Below, one piece after another: positions 10,609 through 19,609 of a stretch of 64,000 bases of DNA (within the stretch, counting starts at the first letter, position 1; every line of letters starts with the position of its first letter). The stretch covers positions 992,001-1,056,000 of the forward strand of contig JALUTQ010000005.1 of NCBI GenBank assembly GCA_032718865.1, written 5' to 3'. The DNA is from Tilletia caries (taxonomy: Eukaryota > Basidiomycota > Exobasidiomycetes > Tilletiales > Tilletiaceae). Position numbers and translations under genes: made by a program. A model generated the notes under the pieces. It saw only the letters and a program-made list of their open reading frames with translations. It did not search any database and was not told where the DNA came from.

Positions 10609-11374
10609 ATGTCACCTTCCTGGCTCGCCATGTCTTCTGCGGTCTACCAGCTCCTCCTCCTCCTCCTCTCGTCATGTACGGACAGTGGGCACATCCTCCA
10701 CGTGCGACTCGTGTGCCTCCGCCGGGCCCTCCTGTCTGTCTCCCGCTGTTCTCCTGGCTCGGTCGCCGGCCCCCGGGTTTACACGCCGCTGAGCACCTCC
10801 TCTGCGTCCCTCGGCCCTCCCGCTCATTCGCTCCGCCTTCCCTTTTCTCGGGAGTCGTTGTCTTTCCCCGCACGCTCAGAACGGTATGTCGCTTCCACGT
10901 CTCCACGGGGCTGAATCAATCCTTATACTAAAATCTCTTCATATTTCTATTCCCCTGCAGCTTGCCAAGCTTCGCAGCCTCCAGGATCGTTGTTTACATG
11001 GTGGCGGTCGCGTTTGCAAGCCTCCTCCGAGCACTGCTGGTGAACTATCCTCAGTCTTCTCTGTGCTTATTATGATTGCCGATTGGTGAGTATACCCCTC
11101 CCTACCGTACGTCTCCAAGTTCCGACAGCGCACTCAATTAATTTATTTCTTTCTGCCACATCAGCTTTTCCGTCTTCTGCCTTCTGCAGTGCCGGGCCTC
11201 CATGAGCCCGGTACGTATTCGCACTCGCGTCCGCATTACCGCTGGTCACACTGACACATTTCTGTACGAATATTGCTGACCACTTTTCAGTCTCCCTGTA
11301 GTCTATACAGAAGCGTCTCCACTCTCCGGAGCGTCTCTGCTCCTGCTCCCCTGCGCGTTCGACTCGTCTATTAG
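10609..11374 (+). other. unidentified spliced locus (possible gene)
   Basis: Three well-formed introns follow one another: 10884-10960 (GTATGT...CTGCAG), 11086-11164 (GTGAGT...CATCAG) and 11211-11290 (GTACGT...TTTCAG), each 77-80 nt. Splicing them gives a continuous frame from an ATG at 10674 to a TAG at 11372-11374, about 160 residues, rich in Pro/Arg/Leu/Ser with no family I recognise. A second frame through the first two exons, starting at the ATG at 10609 right after a possible acceptor at 10600, begins with a signal-anchor-like stretch (MSSAVYQLLLLLLSS). Because two frames compete, I do not call a protein; a spliced non-coding RNA is possible. What is directly seen is the series of consensus introns. 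Confidence 0.35.
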
Positions 11375-12224
11375 CTTATCCTCCTCACCCTTTCTCCTTC
11401 ACACAGCTATACACAGCTGGAATAACGAGTGCCCTTACTTACGTTGTGATTTGACCGCACTCATACACCGCACTCATACTGATGTGAAGGAACGCTGTCT
11501 GATGTCCATTACGATTCGCATGCCTTTGTCATCTCACTCCTCAGTCCTCACTCAACTCTCGCATACAGCATGCACACATTGACACATCCAGTCGGTACGG
11601 GCCCGTCTCTTTCCCGTGATTTGTGTTGCGCTGAGCCGCTGACCTTCCACTTGCGCGGCTGCTGCCCTAATCACTTTCTGAGCGCTCTTCTTTCCATTCG
11701 CTCTGAGATCTGAGACCAGAGCCCTGGCCCCTGAGGCCTGAGGCTTACGGCTTGAAGCTTGAGGTCTCCCGTATCAGTTTTGCTTAGCAACGTTGCGGGT
11801 TCTACACTACATATCTGGCTCGGTCCCGCTAGCGACGTTCGTCACTTCGTCTGGACTCTCGAGGCTCTGCTTCCATGCCCTCTAGCCCTCACATCTTCTT
11901 TGCTTTTTCACAGGCCCTTTCCTCGTGGAGACGTCGATACCGCCGCGCTCGTCAGCTGGACAGCTGCCATCAGGACTGAGGACTCATCATCCTCATGCCC
12001 ATTGCCCGCTGTGCTCTCACTTTGCGTGCACTAAACGTCTTCCTTCTTGTTCTCATCATCCTGCTCCTTCTTTTTTTGACTACATCTCAATCCCAAGTCC
12101 TGACTCCTCAGTATCAAATCGGTTTGTCTGCTTTTCCTTTACCCTGCAACCTCTCAACATGACGCGTCAGTCTGGTGGCACTCCGCGTTCGCACGATGCC
12201 AACCTTTCTTCCCTCTGCGCCTCT
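11375..12224. other. intergenic stretch left of the LTR element
   Basis: C/T-rich on the + strand, no supported gene. A roughly 44-bp segment ending at the LTR insertion point (about 12186-12229) recurs in diverged form at about 14992-15035, so the insertion landed in an older local duplication. Confidence 0.4.
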
Positions 12225-12229
12225 CCTTC

Positions 12230-12522
12230 TGTGCTAGATGGGACCACGTAGCTTAACCACGTGGTCATCTATCTTATCTTATCTCCTCCCTTCCTTCTCT
12301 TTCTCTTTCTTCTCCACTTTCCTCTCTCCTTTCTCTCGGCCGAGACCCTTCTCTCTCTTCCCCTGTCACCTTCGCATCACACTTCTCACTGTATTTAGCT
12401 CTCGACATCGATCATCATACCTCTTGCCTTACTGTTTGCTGGCAGCTACTCATAGCTGTCTAGTACAGAACTACATACCTCTTGACTTGCCATCTTGCTA
12501 GACAGCTTAGCTGTTTAGTACA
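12230..12522 (+). repeat. left LTR
   Basis: 293 bp, TGTGCTAGATGG...TTTAGTACA. Near its start it contains the palindrome CCACGTAG..CCACGTGG and then a long pyrimidine-rich tract. Differs from the right LTR at 12394 (T versus C) and 12505 (G versus T). Confidence 0.95.
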
Positions 12523-14333
12523 TGGTGATGAGAGTGGGATTCGAACCCACGCCCTTTCTCGACAACGATGATCAGACCTTCGAGCTCATGTCGGAGACAT
12601 CCTCCCAACGCGTCGCCATAGGACATATTTTCCTTGAGCAAGGCCGCCCTCACCTCCAGGCTACGTCGCACGAGCACGAAATCTTCATCAACGACTACAT
12701 CCCGCCCCTCCCAGTTTTGCGGGGTGGCATGCTTCTTACTGACGGCCTGCACCTCCGGATCAAGCCATCCGACCCGCTCCTTCCCGACGATCGCCTTCTT
12801 GTCGAGGTTGAACGTCAGACATTCACGACAGCACCGCCTCCTCACATCAACGATGCATCTGAAAGTGCCATCGAGCTTGGTCTCATGGCTTCCCGTAACT
12901 CTTCTTCGGCAGCTGCAGTCAACGAATCTCAAGGTTCCAGCAGCGCGGCCCCTGAAGCCCAGACGACCACCAACCTCAACGAGCCCAACGAGCCCATTCA
13001 AGTAGCCTTGGGTGCCTCTCTACCCCACCGCTCATCATCCGCAGGAGCAACCTCGATTGCCTCGAGCGTATCATCGTCATCGACACATCCGCCCTCACCG
13101 TCACATCCGGTTTCTTCCTACACGTTCCGGTACGGAGAATTTGTCCGCGCGTCGATATTTCCGCTGTCTTCCGTCGCGCCATCCGAATCATCATGGGATT
13201 CTTCGTTGACATCCGATGCTGGTACCATGCAATCAACCGACAGTCGCGCTTCCGGATCCCAAGTGGAGCAGGATAAATATGAGGCCAATACATCGAGTGG
13301 TCTGGCGGTTTCGTCGATTGCAGGTGGCGCGCCTTCATTGGTCGTGACCTCGGTACCGACCTCGGTACTCGACGCAGCATCGCCGTCAACGTCGTCCTCA
13401 ACCGATACCAGTGACACTTCGGTATCAACTTCAGTACCCACGCGCCCACTCGCGCCCAACTCAATGCTCAGGCTCAGATCCGGCAGCGGAAAAGCCCCTC
13501 TGTTGTCCCCTGTGCCTGTGCCATCTGCTGTCCAGGCTTCAGTACTCCCTACGACGACTTTATTTTGCACGCCTCGTCCGACGGCCATCGCTTCCCCCAT
13601 CGTGGACCCAGCCCTCCAGACGAACGTCCGGACGGACTTCCTGACAAGTACGACTGCGCTGTCCAGGGTCTTTTCGGCTTGGATGGATATGCGCGCGCTC
13701 TCCCTGCCCAAAAGTGCATGCCAGCCATCGGTTTCGACCCCCGCCTGTCGCAGCATTTCTTCTCTTGACATTGTCCTGGGTCGCGTCAGAGAGGCTTGGA
13801 TTACCAGCCGAACGGACATACTGTCAAACGTTGGCCATTCCAACGGTGCGTTGCCTTCATCCACTCCAATGCGCACTGGATCACAGCCTTCGCAACAGCA
13901 TACGGCTATCAATGGGCCGGCTTCGGATGCATACGGCCGTGCTGCCGATCAAGGATCGTTTGGCCATCCTGATGCCGAATCATCACTGCGCCTGACACCT
14001 GTCGTAACAGCAACGGCAGATTGCTACGACATCAGATACAACCCCAACCAAACACCCGACGACACCAGTGCATCTCCTTTTCTGGCTCATCATTTTTCTG
14101 CTGCCCTCCAGTCCTTGCATTCCATTCTACTCTTCACTACTGCTCTCACTTTCCAGCCGCTTCACCGCACCAGTTCTTCACACACCCGTTCCTCAACACC
14201 ACGCGCACGTGCTCTTGCGTCCCGGCTTCTCTTGTTCTCGCGCGCTCTCCTTCACGGAGTACCATTGACTCGCTCTCGCGATATTTCCTTCACGAGTCAC
14301 GACCCGAGACGGTCGTCTTCTTTTGGGCGGTGA
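12522..14333 (+). CDS. open frame filling the LTR-element interior; product unknown, coding status doubtful
   Basis: A 603-codon frame is open from the last base of the left LTR to a stop that directly abuts the right LTR. The first residues are just translated primer-binding site. From about 12550 to 13100 codon third positions are C-rich and the protein looks ordinary (for example HEHEIFINDYIPPLPVLRGG). After about 13140 this frame becomes a Ser/Thr/Pro/Ala shadow, while the frame two bases ahead looks protein-like (FIHSNAHWITAFATAYGYQW near 13855-13914) but is broken by several stops. So the interior may be a gag-like piece followed by a decayed or captured segment in another frame. No database family recognised. 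Confidence 0.35.
   Translation: MVMRVGFEPTPFLDNDDQTFELMSETSSQRVAIGHIFLEQGRPHLQATSHEHEIFINDYIPPLPVLRGGMLLTDGLHLRIKPSDPLLPDDRLLVEVERQTFTTAPPPHINDASESAIELGLMASRNSSSAAAVNESQGSSSAAPEAQTTTNLNEPNEPIQVALGASLPHRSSSAGATSIASSVSSSSTHPPSPSHPVSSYTFRYGEFVRASIFPLSSVAPSESSWDSSLTSDAGTMQSTDSRASGSQVEQDKYEANTSSGLAVSSIAGGAPSLVVTSVPTSVLDAASPSTSSSTDTSDTSVSTSVPTRPLAPNSMLRLRSGSGKAPLLSPVPVPSAVQASVLPTTTLFCTPRPTAIASPIVDPALQTNVRTDFLTSTTALSRVFSAWMDMRALSLPKSACQPSVSTPACRSISSLDIVLGRVREAWITSRTDILSNVGHSNGALPSSTPMRTGSQPSQQHTAINGPASDAYGRAADQGSFGHPDAESSLRLTPVVTATADCYDIRYNPNQTPDDTSASPFLAHHFSAALQSLHSILLFTTALTFQPLHRTSSSHTRSSTPRARALASRLLLFSRALLHGVPLTRSRDISFTSHDPRRSSSFGR
12523..12551 (+). promoter_or_regulatory. tRNA primer-binding site of the LTR element
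   Basis: Starts with TGG (complement of the tRNA CCA tail) immediately after the LTR, followed by sequence complementary to an acceptor strand and then GGGATTCGAACCC, the complement of a whole T-arm. About 28 nt are complementary to a tRNA 3' end, longer than the usual 8-18. The implied acceptor strand (TCTCATC plus A) looks most like a serine-type tRNA, but I cannot settle the identity. Confidence 0.8.
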
Positions 14334-14626
14334 TGTGCTAGATGGGACCACGTAGCTTAACCACGTGGTCATCTATCTTATCTTATCTCCTCCCTTCCTT
14401 CTCTTTCTCTTTCTTCTCCACTTTCCTCTCTCCTTTCTCTCGGCCGAGACCCTTCTCTCTCTTCCCCTGTCACCTTCGCATCACACTTCTCACTGTACTT
14501 AGCTCTCGACATCGATCATCATACCTCTTGCCTTACTGTTTGCTGGCAGCTACTCATAGCTGTCTAGTACAGAACTACATACCTCTTGACTTGCCATCTT
14601 GCTAGACATCTTAGCTGTTTAGTACA
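14334..14626 (+). repeat. right LTR
   Basis: 293 bp, identical to the left LTR apart from 14498 and 14609; followed by the second copy of the CCTTC target duplication. Only a weak purine tract precedes it (GGGCGGTGA). Confidence 0.95.
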
Positions 14627-14631
14627 CCTTC

Positions 14632-15193
14632 CGTCCATGACAGTTCTTCTTCGAAGACTCTCCGTCCTCTGGAATTTGGCGCCCAATGGTGTCGCAAGAT
14701 CTCAACTTGAACGCTCCACTTCCAGCCTCTCGCCTTATGTTTTGGTTCCCATCACTGCTCACTCACCCTCTTTCACCGTCCCTGCATCCACGGTTTCACC
14801 TCTCTTGACTCTTTCTGTCCTTCTTTCTCAGACCCTCGCCCAGTCGCCCCTCTACTATACCCTCGTCCCACGCACGTCACACTTCGTTCTCAAAGCAGTG
14901 TTGCGAAACTCGAAAGGATACCGAGCACGTTAACGATTGATTGTCGGTTGGCTCAGGGCTGAGGACAAAATGACAAATACACAGGCCAGGGTCCGAACAC
15001 TGCTAACCTTTCTTCCCTCTGCGCTTCACTTTCTCTAACTTGACAATCTTTCTCTTGCAGTCTGCAGAGCAGTGACAGATGATGGAAGGCGGAAGTTCTT
15101 CATGGGGTTTCAAGGAAGCAAAACGAGAAATACAAACTCAGTCTCTCACACCTTCGCAAGACGCGTCAAAAGAGAGAAAGAGAGTAAACTCAC
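14632..15193. other. intergenic stretch right of the LTR element
   Basis: Contains no supported gene. The segment 14992-15035 is a diverged copy of the sequence left of the LTR insertion (about 80% by eye). Confidence 0.4.
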
Positions 15194-16196
15194 CCGACCA
15201 TGATGAGACGAGCTGAAAGACCGATGAATAGACCGCGGACACCGGACTCTCCGGACATCTTGACGAGACGCAAGGCGACGGTATCCCCGGGCAGGGCCTT
15301 CTGCTTGTTGATCTTCGACAGACTGTGGAGATCAACGCGGTCAGGAATCCAGCATGAAACAACTGGGGAAGAGAGAGAGACGCGTCGTGGGCAGCCATCG
15401 AGGTGGACTCACAGAGTGTCGGCGGGCTGCGAGATGGTAGTGGCGGCGAAACCGGCGATGAGACTGGAGCCGAGGTTGTACACGGTGGCCTCACCACCGG
15501 AGAGGTCGGCCGTCTTCTGTTGGTGAACTTGAGCGCGGTTTCCTGCGTGTAACGATTGTGGAAAAGAAGACGCGTGTCAGTTCAGCCTAGGCACCAGTAG
15601 GGATTCGGATCTCGGGATTGTAGAAAGAGAGCACGTACGAGGATGACCTCCAAGGTAGCGAACTGTAAAAGGGCGCAGACAAAGGGAGGGTCAAAAAAAA
15701 GCTCCCGACTGTGAGCAAAGGTGGGCCGCGCGTCCGCGCCTATTCCCGCCAAACTCATCTTGCCCATGTTGTAAGGAATCTGCTTGAACAGAATAGGACC
15801 AAAGCCAGCGTAGAAGTCACCGATCCCTTCCTCCTTGGCAATACGGGCGAAGCCGCCGAGGAGATCGTTTCGAAGGTGGGCTGGAAAACGAGACGGATGC
15901 GCGTAGCTTCCAGAGGGCAGAGAGCCTAGAGAAAGAGACAGAAAGAGAGACCGAAAAGCGACGCGTCGTGCCAACGAGGAAGAGTCAGAGGACCGCACAC
16001 AAAGGGGACGCGACGAGTGAGGAGGGGACTCACGATGTTGGCGAAGAACTCGCACATGGCGGAGGCAATCAGGTTGACAGGCGACAGCCATGCGGTTCTC
16101 CTTTGCCTTCTCGTAGCCGACGTTGTCGACGATGGTCTTCTTCCAGAACTCGTAACCACCGAACTTGAGACCGCCCTGGACTCTGGAGGAAGTAAC
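15194..16196 (-). pseudogene. fragment of a mitochondrial phosphate carrier (MIR1/PiC, SLC25A3 family), broken
   Basis: Five exon remnants can be read on the minus strand: 16196-16034, 15925-15759, 15662-15639, 15542-15413 and 15322-15194. They encode recognisable carrier segments: GGLKFGGYEFWKKTIVDNVG, ALCPLEATRIRLV (the second-repeat signature), GFGPILFKQIPYNMGK, SLIAGFAATTISQPADTLLS (third-repeat signature) and GLFIGLSARLIMVG. Lesions: the first transmembrane pair and signature are absent, as is the C-terminal helix; a 7-nt insertion after the NRMAV codons shifts frame; a base is missing after QPTF; and the donor after PYNMGK reads ATGAGT instead of GTGAGT. Such carriers import phosphate into mitochondria; this copy cannot. 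It is probably a duplicated, retained-intron fragment with the working gene elsewhere. Confidence 0.85.
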
Positions 16197-18410
16197 CTGG
16201 GATAAAATGAGCGCGCAGGATGTCCCAGATGGACAATGGTGTGTGTGTGTGTGTCAGTCGGTAAGTTTCTTGGGATAGAGTAGCAGATGTACAACTGAGA
16301 TGAGGACATAGTCAGTGGTCATGAGTTGTCAGTTGTCACCAAGTGACGAATGGCTGGAGACAGAAAAACATCTTGTCCACGCACATCCCAGCAGTGCGAG
16401 TTGCGACGAGGACGAGAGGGGTCTGATAGAGAGAAAAGAAGAGTCAGAAGTGTGCAGGCGTGCGGGAAAGCCATAGAGAGCAAAAAAATGAAAAACCATC
16501 AGCTACTTCCGTGATTCATGATCACGCTAACCCTCACGACAGAGCAGCTGGGACCTCGATGTGTGGTGGACGCCATGGAAGCGTCAAGCGCCGAGGTAGA
16601 GAAAGGATGAGGACGTGATCATGTCGGTTATGTGAAGCAAGTGTGAGCGTTTGACAAAGGGAATCTTAACTCCGAACCGTAAGTCCGTGTTGTATCCGTG
16701 ATATCCGCACTATGGACTTTGCGTTATTATATTAAAGGATTGACTATTGACTAGCGTGGGCTCGTCTATTGGGTCGGCACCCGACCCCTCTGAGTTACCC
16801 ACTTTGACCGCCCCAGCAACGTACTTAATAATGCGGGCTCAAATTTCGCGTGGAGGTCAAAGACGTCTGTAAGCGTACTCATGCGAGATTTGAGGTCAAT
16901 CGATGCAGAATTGATGTTGAAGTCAAGGGAGGAGCCGTTTTCTTTGGCTTAAAGAGACGAAAAGTGGAAGTCTTTGTGGTTTTCGAGCTCTGACTGCTCT
17001 AGTGCCGGGGTCGGCCCGTCGACCTAAACCGACCGGGGTCGGCCAATAGACCAATCCGACTAGCGTTGACTTCCCCGCAACGGTCGAGCTAAAAGCGTTC
17101 CGGTATGTATGTGGGGACGTTTCGACGAACGTGAATCCTCGCCTGACGCTCTGGACGCTCCGGACGCTCTGGACGATCTGGAGACTGCATGTCACTCGCG
17201 ACCACGAACACGAGCGAGCGAGAACCACAACTGCGCGGACTCAGGACAGCGTGACCGTAGTTCACAGATGAGACGAACGTTGGTTGAACCGCGATCAAGC
17301 GCTCAAGCCCGACTCTTGCTTCCGAAGGCGCGGAACCCGGCGCTGATTTGGCACCTGCAACGAGGAGTGAGTTGCTCTTGCTCGACTTCCATCGTTCTGG
17401 CGTCCCCGCGTCCTCCTTTGACACAAATTCCGACCTACTCGCGTACACCGTGCACCACTACATACTGGTGGGCACTGACCCCTTTCTCGCTCACTTTCAT
17501 GCTTCTTCTATCTCACACAGCATACATTAGTCACAGGGCGGCCTTCCTCAACTTCCACATAAGCGGCTCGACATCAGCGGCATGAACATCGAGGCGAGAA
17601 GTGGTAAGGTCTTCAAGCATTTTCCGTAGCTCAGGCCGGACCCCGAGCACCAAGCACCTGGCCCAGCAAGAGATGCTCACCATGACTTAGACCCGCAGTA
17701 CTTCGTGCAATCCGCCTCCGGTGTATGCAGCAGGCTCCGTCCACCACTCGATGTAACGGTCTGGCCTCTGGGGTGATGTTTCTCTTTGTTCCTCGGATGG
17801 CCTACTACATGCTCCATACGCTCCTCATCGCTTCATCACCTCATCGCTCATCACTCATCGAGCAGTGTAGTATTATTCAACCACGACCAACAATCACGTA
17901 GCGAGGTATACACAGAGCGTTCCCTCTTTTCCCTCGTCAGGCGTCAGGCGTCAGGCGTCAGGCGTCAGGCGTCAGGCATCATTCATCATACACCTTCGTC
18001 ACCATTGAGTCTGGGGAATGAACGATGAATCTTGTTCTTGGCCCTTGAGGCTTGAGGCCTGAGCTCACTCCTTTCACCGCTTCCACCTCCCTTTCATTTT
18101 CCGTCTCCCCAGTCCAACATGATCCAGGAACTAGCTGCTTCCCCATCGTCTTTCCCCTTTCCAATTTCCGTCCCTAGCTCAAAACGACCAACTAGCTATG
18201 TAGCTCCTTCCCCAGGTCTTTGACCCCTCGGCACTCCACTTCCGGCAGGTCGACATCTTGTTCGAGCTTCGTCTTTCTGTGGGGCAGGCTGTTCAACGTC
18301 CAGCTGCCACAACTCGCCAGTCATTCGGCAGTTGCCCCGCTGGACAGCTGCTGAGGTCGAGTAGACGATGGAGTGCGAATGGCAGGGCTCCTTACACCAG
18401 CTCCGCAACC
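16197..18410. other. intergenic stretch with short repeats
   Basis: No supported gene. Contains a (TG)n microsatellite at about 16240-16254, a small GGGTCGG/CCGACCC palindrome near 16770, several GGACGCTC-type direct repeats near 17150-17180, and the 7-bp array at 17935. Confidence 0.5.
17935..17976. repeat. 7-bp minisatellite, unit CGTCAGG
   Basis: Six perfect tandem copies of CGTCAGG. On the other strand and rotated the unit is TGACGCC, again of the TGA-starting family; the same heptamer is part of the 15-bp repeat at 21439. Confidence 0.92.
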
Positions 18411-18417
18411 TATAAAG
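18411..18417 (+). promoter_or_regulatory. TATA box of HsbA-like gene 4
   Basis: TATAAAG lies 134 bp upstream of the ATG at 18545, matching the position in the paralogs. Confidence 0.6.
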
Positions 18418-18544
18418 AGAGGCGCGACCAGCTGTCAAATCTACAGTTTCCTTCCTCATCCCACATTAACACACATCCACTTCGCTTTCTCACTCACACT
18501 CTACCACCTTCCCTCACCTTTCAACTTACCAATCCACTCTCACC

Positions 18545-19163
18545 ATGAAGTTCACCGCTACCATCATTGCCACCGCTGCCCTCGTCGCCGCTGTCGCCGT
18601 GAGTACTACCACAGCCACACGCTGAGCTTGTTCTGCGCCATAGAACGCTCATTGTTCTCGAAGTAACTCACTCCTTTCTTCGTTTTGTTCTCTACGTACA
18701 GGCTGACTACGCCGCCGTCCAGACCGACGTTTCGAACATCCAGGTATCTGTCGGCAAGCTCTACCAGGCCTTGAAGGCCACTTCCGGTACCAGCTACAGC
18801 GAGGCTCTTGCCATTGACTCTGCCGCCAAGGCCCTCATCAAGGACATCAACGCCGCCAACACTGACGCCCAGGCCGTCGACAATATCACTGACGATCAGG
18901 CCAAGTCTGTAATCTCCGTCCTGTCCGACACCTATGTGAACGTCACTGGCGCTTCTCAGCGCCTGATCGATCTCCAGCCCGCGTTCAAGAAGCTCGGTGT
19001 CGCTGGCATTGCCAAGACCGACACCAATAACGTTGCCTCGGCCACCAAGACCTTCGCTGCCACCCTGGTTGATAAGACACCCGAGGCTTCCAAGGATTCG
19101 GCGTCGAAGCTCGCCTCGGACTACAACAACGCCCTTGCCTCGGCCGTCGCTGCCTACGCTTGA
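18545..19163 (+). CDS. HsbA-like secreted surface-binding protein, paralog 4
   Basis: Exons 18545-18598 and 18702-19163 are joined in phase 0 over a 103-nt intron (GTGAGT...GTACAG), the longest in the set. The product is 171 residues. Signal peptide at residues 1-18 (MKFTATIIATAALVAAVA); mature motifs KLYQALKATSGTSY, EALAIDSAAKAL, INAANTDAQA, QRLIDLQP, GVAGIAKTDTNN, ALASAVAAYA. The stop TGA at 19161 stands where paralog 3 has TGC; the next codons are GAC TGA, so the ancestral Cys-Asp end has been lost by a single point change and the second exon is 6 nt shorter than in the other three. The rest of the domain is intact, so it is probably functional. Confidence 0.86.
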
Positions 19164-19609
19164 GACTGAGCGCATTCGCTCATGGACGATATCATCATGA
19201 CTCAGGCTATATATGTATTCTCCTCCATCATTCATAAGTATTATAGCTTCATCAACACAATCCCATTTATTGGCCTTCCACCCATATTGTTCCTGTCCGT
19301 TGCTCGTGAACATGATGAATTCTCTCAGTAGTGCGAAAACAATGGTCCAGATGCGTTCCAACTCCAAGATGCTCCGGCTTGAGCATTGCCCTTCATTCAT
19401 TTACTTGGCCGTCGGAAGGGTTTGTTTATGGCACGTCTAAGCAGTTGAGACTTGTATTGCAAAAGTTTCAACATAATTGAACCGCACATTTCGTTGAGCT
19501 TCAAGGGTCCGTCGCCCTCAAGTCGCTTAGTTCGTGAAAAAAGTTTGGAGAGTTGTCCTTTCTATAAGCTCTTGGCCGGGGCCCATCCTTTAAAATCAGT
19601 CGGAATGAT

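Larger units (their letters stand above)
12230..14626 (+). mobile_element. complete LTR retroelement lacking recognisable pol (non-autonomous)
   Basis: The two 293-bp ends (12230-12522 and 14334-14626) are direct repeats that differ at only two positions, begin TG and end CA. The 5 bases before (12225-12229) and after (14627-14631) are both CCTTC, a target-site duplication, so the insertion is intact. A primer-binding site follows the left LTR directly. The 1.8-kb interior has no reverse transcriptase, integrase or protease motif in any frame I read, so the element must depend on enzymes from another element. With about 0.7% LTR divergence the insertion is recent. It resembles TRIM/LARD-type non-autonomous LTR elements, but its interior size is between those classes. 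Confidence 0.92.
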
